In this document: positions 59,865 through 64,000 of the stretch, piece after piece
Layout of the letters: each line of letters starts with the position of its first letter
Numbering within the stretch: position 1 is the first letter of the stretch
Assembly (NCBI RefSeq): GCF_003627075.1
Contig: NZ_CP032630.1
Span: 2,046,001-2,110,000, forward strand
Reading direction: 5' to 3'
DNA: 64,000 nucleotides
From: Protaetiibacter intestinalis
GTDB lineage: Bacteria > Actinomycetota > Actinomycetes > Actinomycetales > Microbacteriaceae
Translations under genes and position numbers: made by a program
The notes under the pieces: model-generated
The model's database searches: none
Told to the model about the DNA's origin: nothing
Seen by the model: the letters and a program-made list of their open reading frames with translations, nothing else

Positions 59865-60875
59865 ATGACTCGTGCGCTTCGACTCGGATACAAGGCTTCG
59901 GCCGAGCAGTTCGCCCCCCGTGAGCTCGTGGAGTTCGCCGTCGCGGCGGAGGAGCACGGCTTCGAGTCGGTGACGACCTCCGACCACTTCCAGCCGTGGC
60001 GGCACGAGGGCGGGCACGCGCCGTTCTCGCTCGCCTGGATGACGGCCGTCGGCGAGCGCACCTCGAAGGTGCTCATCGGCACGAGCGTCATGACGCCGAC
60101 GTTCCGCTACAACCCCGCCGTCATCGCGCAGGCGTTCGCCACGATGGGCGTGCTGTACCCGGGCCGCATCTTCCTGGGGGTCGGATCGGGGGAGGCGCTC
60201 AACGAGATCGCCACCGGGTGGCGGGGCGAGTGGCCCGAGTTCAAGGAGCGGTTCGCGCGGTTGCGGGAGTCGGTCGACCTCATGCGGGCGCTGTGGACCG
60301 GCGACCGGGTGAGCTTCGAGGGCGAGTACTACCAGACCGTCGACGCCTCCATCTACGACCGACCCGAGAGCCCCATCCCCGTCTACATCGCCGCGGGCGG
60401 CCCGATGGTGGCCCGCTACGCGGGACGCGCGGGCGACGGTTTCATCTGCACCTCGGGCAAGGGCGCCGAGCTCTACCGCGACGAGCTGATGCCGGCCGTC
60501 GAGGAGGGCGCGGGCAAGGCCGGCAAGACCCTCGACGACGTCGACCGCATGATCGAGATCAAGCTCTCCTACGACACCGACCCCGACGTGGCGCTCGAGA
60601 ACACCCGCTTCTGGGCGCCGCTCGCGCTCAGCAAGGAGCAGAAGCACGACATCACCGACCCGGTCGAGATGGAGCGGGCGGCGGATGCGCTGCCGATCGA
60701 GCAGATCGCCTCGCGCTGGATCGTCGGCTCCGACCCCGACGAGGTCGTCGCCCAGATCGCGCAGTACGTCGACTGGGGCCTCAACCACCTGGTCTTCCAC
60801 GCGCCGGGTGCGGACCAGTACCGCTTCCAGGAGCTGTTCGCGCGCGACCTCGCGCCGCGCCTGCGCGCGCTGTGA
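59865..60875 (+). CDS. fgd: F420-dependent glucose-6-phosphate dehydrogenase
   Basis: 336-aa luciferase-like flavin/F420 family enzyme that reduces coenzyme F420 with glucose-6-phosphate. The N-terminus [96 protein letters not shown] and [15 protein letters not shown] follow mycobacterial FGD almost residue for residue, from memory. It implies that the organism makes F420; no F420 biosynthesis gene is in the window. A CAGAAT box lies 6 nt before ATG. Confidence 0.92.
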   Translation: MTRALRLGYKASAEQFAPRELVEFAVAAEEHGFESVTTSDHFQPWRHEGGHAPFSLAWMTAVGERTSKVLIGTSVMTPTFRYNPAVIAQAFATMGVLYPGRIFLGVGSGEALNEIATGWRGEWPEFKERFARLRESVDLMRALWTGDRVSFEGEYYQTVDASIYDRPESPIPVYIAAGGPMVARYAGRAGDGFICTSGKGAELYRDELMPAVEEGAGKAGKTLDDVDRMIEIKLSYDTDPDVALENTRFWAPLALSKEQKHDITDPVEMERAADALPIEQIASRWIVGSDPDEVVAQIAQYVDWGLNHLVFHAPGADQYRFQELFARDLAPRLRAL

Positions 60876-60885
60876 TCCTCACCCC

Positions 60886-60970
60886 TCAGGAATGCAGGAG
60901 CGGCGAACCCGGAACCCACTGATTCCGGGTCTCACTCCCGTCATCCGGCAGAATCTCCTGCATTTTCTGA
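60886..60970. repeat. Inverted-repeat element, copy 4
   Basis: An 85-bp copy 11 bp after the fgd stop, between convergent genes. Arms TCAGGAATGCAGGAG and CTCCTGCATTTTCTGA are slightly diverged from copies 1-3, 52 kb away. The core adds a perfect nested hairpin, ACCCGGAA / TTCCGGGT. Confidence 0.8.
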
Positions 60971-61006
60971 GGTAGCGGACGCGGATGGGGGCGGCCGCGC
61001 CGTCGC

Positions 61007-61393
61007 TCAGCCCGCGTTCGCGGACCAGTCGGGCAGCTGCTGCACCGCCCAGGTGTTGCCGTCGGGGTCGGCGAAGTAGATGAAGCGGCCCCAGGGCTGC
61101 TCGTCGATGTCGGAGCACTCGACCCCGCGCCCGCGGAGGTCGGCGAGGGCGTCGTCCGCCGACGAGACGACGACCTGCAGCGCCTTGAGTGTGCCGGGCG
61201 CCATCTCGCTGACGCCCTTGCCGAAGGCGATCGAGCAGGCCGAGCCGGGCGGTGTGACCTGGATGAAGTGGATGTCGTCGCTCACGACCTGGTCGTGATC
61301 GACGGGCCAGCCGAGCGTGTCGCCGTAGAAGGCGCGTGCGCGGGGGATGTCCGACACGGGAAGTCCGACGAGTTCGATGCGGTAGTCGACCAT
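61007..61393 (-). CDS. VOC/glyoxalase-family protein
   Basis: 128 aa of the vicinal-oxygen-chelate fold: VGLPVSDIPRARAFYGDTLGWPV at the start, a central MAPGTLKALQVVVSS strand, and FIYFADPDGNTWAVQQLP at the end. The metal-binding set is partly replaced, so the activity is uncertain. The ATG follows AAGGAG. Confidence 0.85.
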   Translation of the reverse strand: MVDYRIELVGLPVSDIPRARAFYGDTLGWPVDHDQVVSDDIHFIQVTPPGSACSIAFGKGVSEMAPGTLKALQVVVSSADDALADLRGRGVECSDIDEQPWGRFIYFADPDGNTWAVQQLPDWSANAG

Positions 61394-61487
61394 GGTGTGC
61401 TCCTTCGGTCGTACCCGACGCTACGCCCGGCCGCCGACAGCGCCGCCGAGGTCTCGGCTCGAGCTGGCGGACCAGAACGTGGGCGTA

Positions 61488-61557
61488 CCGGAAGCAGGGT
61501 GAATCGCGCTGTTCGAGCCGGTACGACCCCAATAGTGCCATTTCAGCCTGCTTCTGG
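61488..61557. repeat. 70-bp intergenic inverted repeat
   Basis: Arms CCGGAAGCAGG and CCTGCTTCTGG (11 bp, one mismatch) around a 48-nt core, in the gap between the VOC gene and the alcohol dehydrogenase gene. Same architecture as the other palindromic elements but a different arm sequence. The remainder of this 205-bp gap holds only promoters. Confidence 0.55.
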
Positions 61558-61586
61558 GACGCGGGCGCGGCCGCCGCGCATCCGCG

Positions 61587-61592
61587 TAGCCT
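61587..61592 (+). promoter_or_regulatory. Leaderless-type -10 (TAGCCT) for the alcohol dehydrogenase gene
   Basis: 6 nt before the ATG at 61599. Confidence 0.6.
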
Positions 61593-61598
61593 CGGAGC

Positions 61599-62648
61599 AT
61601 GCACGCGACGCTCATCCATGCCCCCGGCGACATCCGCTTCGAGGAGGTGCCCGATCCGCGGCTGTCGACCGGCGGCGACGCGATCGTGCGGGTCGTGGCG
61701 GCCTGCGTGTGCGGTTCGGACCTGTGGCCGTACCGCGGTGTCACGCCGACGGACGAGCCGCACCGCATCGGCCACGAGTTCGTGGGGGTCGTCGAGGAGG
61801 TGGGGCCAGAGGTCCGCAGGATCAAGGTCGGCGACTTCGTGATCGCCCCCTTCTACGACTGCTGCATGGCCTGCGTCAATTGCCTGAACGGCTTCTCGAC
61901 CTCGTGCCTGAACGGCGGATGGTGGGGTGAGGACGACCGGATGGGCGCCTTCGCCGACGCCGGGCAGGGCGAGCGGGTGCGGGTTCCGCACGCCGACGGC
62001 TCGCTCGTGGCGACCCCGTCGATGCCGGACGACGCGCTCGTGCCGCACCTGCTGACCCTGTCGGACGTCATGGGCACGGGCCACCACGCCGCCGTCTCGG
62101 GCGGCGTGGGGCCCGGCAAGACGGTCGTCGTGGTGGGGGATGGCGCGGTCGGGCTGTGCGCGGTGCTGGCATCCGCGCGTCTCGGCGCCGACCGGATCAT
62201 CGCCATGTCGCGGCACGCCGACCGCCAGGCGCTTGCGCGCCGTTTCGGCGCGACCGAGCTCGTCGAGGAGCGCGGCAAGGAGGGCGTGGCCCGCATCCGC
62301 GAGCTGACGGGCGGCGTCGGGGCGGATGTGGTGCTCGAGTGCGTGGGCACGAAGGAGTCGATGGATCAGGCGCTCCGCTCCGCGCGGCCCGGCGGCCAGG
62401 TGGGCTTCGTGGGCGTGCCGAACGGCGGCCCCGAGCTGCCGCTGCGCGTCATGTTCGGCACCAACGTCGGGGTGCGCGGCGGCGTCGCCCCCGTGCGCAA
62501 CTACATCGAGGAGCTGCTGCCGGAGGTGTGGGACGGGCGCCTGCAGCCGGGCGCCGTCTTCGACCTCGAACTGCCGATGTCCGAGGTGGCCGACGCATAC
62601 CGCGCGATGGACGAGCGCCGCGCCATCAAGGTGCTGCTGCGCCCGTAG
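61599..62648 (+). CDS. Zinc-dependent alcohol dehydrogenase
   Basis: 349-aa medium-chain dehydrogenase: catalytic-zinc residues in CVCGSDLWPYRG and IGHEFVG; structural-zinc cysteines in DCCMACVNCLNGFSTSC; cofactor fold VVVVGDGAVGLCAVLAS. The residues after the second strand (SRHADR) suggest NADP preference. Substrate unknown. Leaderless-type start. Confidence 0.9.
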   Translation: MHATLIHAPGDIRFEEVPDPRLSTGGDAIVRVVAACVCGSDLWPYRGVTPTDEPHRIGHEFVGVVEEVGPEVRRIKVGDFVIAPFYDCCMACVNCLNGFSTSCLNGGWWGEDDRMGAFADAGQGERVRVPHADGSLVATPSMPDDALVPHLLTLSDVMGTGHHAAVSGGVGPGKTVVVVGDGAVGLCAVLASARLGADRIIAMSRHADRQALARRFGATELVEERGKEGVARIRELTGGVGADVVLECVGTKESMDQALRSARPGGQVGFVGVPNGGPELPLRVMFGTNVGVRGGVAPVRNYIEELLPEVWDGRLQPGAVFDLELPMSEVADAYRAMDERRAIKVLLRP

Positions 62649-62664
62649 GACGCGCGCCGGAGGC

Positions 62665-63429
62665 TCAGGCGAAGCGGCGCCGGTACACGAGCCCGGCGGC
62701 CACGACCGCGGCGGCCAGGATGCCGACGCACCAGGCGAGCGCGATCCAGAGCTCCGAGCCCACCGGCTGCTGCGCGAACAGCGCGCGGATGCTGTCGACG
62801 ATCGAGGTGACCGGCTGGTTCTCGGCGAACCAGCGAACCGGCCCCGGCATCGTCTCGGTCGGCACGAACGCCGAGCTCACGAACGGCAGGAAGATGAGCG
62901 GGTAGGCGAACGCCCCCGCACCCTCCACCGAGCTCGCGCTCAACCCCGCGATCACGGCGAGCCAGGTGAGCGCGAGTGTGAACAGCACGAGGATGCCGAC
63001 CACGGCGAGCCAGGCTCCCGCATCCGCCCCCGTGCGGAAGCCGATGAGCAGCGCCACGCCCACGACGATGACGAGCGACACGAGGTTCGCGACGAGCGAG
63101 GTGAGCACGTGCGCCCAGAGCACGCCCGTGCGGGCGATCGGCAGCGACTGGAAGCGCTCGAAGATGCCGCCCGTGAGGTCCATGAAGAGGCGGTAGGAGG
63201 TGTACGAGACGCCGGACGCCACGGTGATCAGCAGGATGCCGGGCAGCAGGTAGTCGACGTAGGCGACGCCGCCGGTGTCGATCGCGCCGCCGAACACGAA
63301 CACGAACAGCGCCATGATGCCGACCGGCATGATCGCGGTCGTGATGACGGTGTCGAGGCTGCGCGTCACGTGGCGGAGCGTGCGGCCGGTGAGGGCGGCC
63401 GTGTCGGAGAGTGCGTGTGCGAGGGTCAT
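62665..63429 (-). CDS. ABC-2 type transporter permease (DrrB-like)
   Basis: 254 aa, six membrane spans, of the ABC-2/DrrB drug-exporter permease family (VYVDYLLPGI-type segment as GVAYVDYLLPGILLITVASGVSYTSYRLFMDLTGGIFERFQSLPI, and the late FVPTETMPGPVRWFAENQPVT). Its ATG overlaps the ATPase stop (ATGA), so the two make one exporter. Confidence 0.9.
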   Translation of the reverse strand: MTLAHALSDTAALTGRTLRHVTRSLDTVITTAIMPVGIMALFVFVFGGAIDTGGVAYVDYLLPGILLITVASGVSYTSYRLFMDLTGGIFERFQSLPIARTGVLWAHVLTSLVANLVSLVIVVGVALLIGFRTGADAGAWLAVVGILVLFTLALTWLAVIAGLSASSVEGAGAFAYPLIFLPFVSSAFVPTETMPGPVRWFAENQPVTSIVDSIRALFAQQPVGSELWIALAWCVGILAAAVVAAGLVYRRRFA

Positions 63430-64000
63430 GCCGCGTCCTCCTCGCCGCCTTCGCGCTCGCCGACGAGGGCGAAGAAGATCTCCTCGAGCGTCGGCTGCTT
63501 CTGCACGTACTGCACCTCGGAGGCCGGCAGCAGGGCGGTCAGCTCGGCGAGCGTGCCGTCGACGATGATCCGCCCGCGGTGCAGGATGGCGATCCGGTCG
63601 GCCAACTGCTCGGCCTCCTCGAGCTGCTGCGTCGTCAGCAGCACCGTGGTGCCGCCGCGGGCGAGCTCCTTCACCGCATCCCACACCTCGAGCCGCGCCT
63701 CGGGGTCGAGGCCCGTCGTGGGCTCGTCGAGGAAGATGACGCGCGGGCTGCCGATGAGACTCATCGCGATGTCGAGCCGGCGCCGCATGCCGCCGGAGTA
63801 GGTGGCTGCGCGGCGCGCGCCCGCCTCGGTGAGCGAGAAGCGCGCGAGCAGTGCGTCGGCGACGGCACCCGGGTCGGTCTCGTGGCGCAGTCGCGCGACG
63901 AGTGCGAGGTTCTCACGTCCCGTGAGCATGTCGTCGACGGCCGCGAACTGGCCGGTGAGGCTGATCGCCTCGCGCACGCGGGCGGGCTGGGCGGCGACGT
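63426..64000 (-). CDS. ABC transporter ATP-binding protein (DrrA-like), partial
   Basis: Only the C-terminal 191 residues are in the window; the frame stays open to the last base and the Walker A is outside. The Q-loop region SLTGQFAAVDDMLTGRENL, the signature YSGGMRRRLDIAMSLIG, Walker B VIFLDEPTTGLDP and the switch LLTTQQ (Gln in the usual His position) match the DrrA daunorubicin-type exporter family, which has this same TTQ switch. The internal GTG at 63977 is not the start. Confidence 0.9.
   Translation of the reverse strand, partial: VAAQPARVREAISLTGQFAAVDDMLTGRENLALVARLRHETDPGAVADALLARFSLTEAGARRAATYSGGMRRRLDIAMSLIGSPRVIFLDEPTTGLDPEARLEVWDAVKELARGGTTVLLTTQQLEEAEQLADRIAILHRGRIIVDGTLAELTALLPASEVQYVQKQPTLEEIFFALVGEREGGEEDAA

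Noticed and set aside
61406..61528. GGTCGTACC (61406-61415) and GGTACGACC (61520-61528) as an operator pair
   Set aside because: Only 9 bp, 100 bp apart, seen once, and no regulator nearby.

Overview
The window is a high-GC, densely coding actinobacterial chromosome segment, most likely from a Microbacteriaceae member (Micrococcales). This is inferred from base composition, from the gene neighbourhoods fdxA-dapC, dapD/dapE, murA-plsC-gpsA-ddl and ddl-DUF3515-thiL-rsmD, from GTG/ATGA-coupled starts, and from abundant leaderless-type promoters (TANNNT, 6-7 nt, start codon). I see no rRNA, tRNA, CRISPR array or insertion sequence.

Layout. 1-4.4 kb: the end of an FtsX-like permease, then the efeUOB ferrous-iron uptake operon read leftward from a DtxR/IdeR-type iron box. 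4.4-13.7 kb: housekeeping metabolism (fdxA, dapC, citrate synthase, divergent dapD/dapE, a GT-C mannosyltransferase, DUF3117, an O-methyltransferase, tatB). It is interrupted by a DUF559 nuclease-like gene set among copies of an 80-85 bp inverted-repeat element. 13.7-14.8 kb: a yybP-ykoY-type manganese riboswitch and a TerC-family exporter.

14.9-42.5 kb is the accessory heart of the window: a 28-kb type VII secretion (T7SS/ESX-like) locus. It encodes FHA proteins, a PP2C phosphatase, a transmembrane Ser/Thr kinase, an FHA-HTH putative regulator, a 1863-aa Ig/FN3 surface protein, a MoxR ATPase, a DUF58 protein, a transglutaminase-fold protein lacking its catalytic Cys and His, an FHA-fused EccC/EssC ATPase, a WXG100 protein, two tandem effector cassettes (one with an alpha/beta-hydrolase effector), a terminal FHA protein and a lipoprotein. 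Three of its transcription units are preceded by a conserved palindrome, GGGGAGTnnTCCCC. The likely logic is that a kinase/phosphatase pair acts through FHA readers on EccC and on the HTH regulator, and the regulator acts at the palindrome. No EccB, EccD, EccE or mycosin gene lies in the locus, which is bounded by terC and leuCD.

42.5-55.3 kb: leuCD behind a leucine-rich leader peptide/attenuator, then murA, plsC, gpsA, ddl, DUF3515, thiL, rsmD, DUF1801, a 3-hydroxyisobutyrate dehydrogenase-like gene, recG and coaD. 55.3-64 kb: a DUF2510 membrane protein, a TetR repressor divergent from an alpha/beta hydrolase with two matching operators, small conserved genes, a DUF3800 gene, an F420-dependent glucose-6-phosphate dehydrogenase (implying F420 use), another inverted-repeat copy, a glyoxalase-like gene, a zinc alcohol dehydrogenase and a DrrAB-type ABC exporter cut by the window end.
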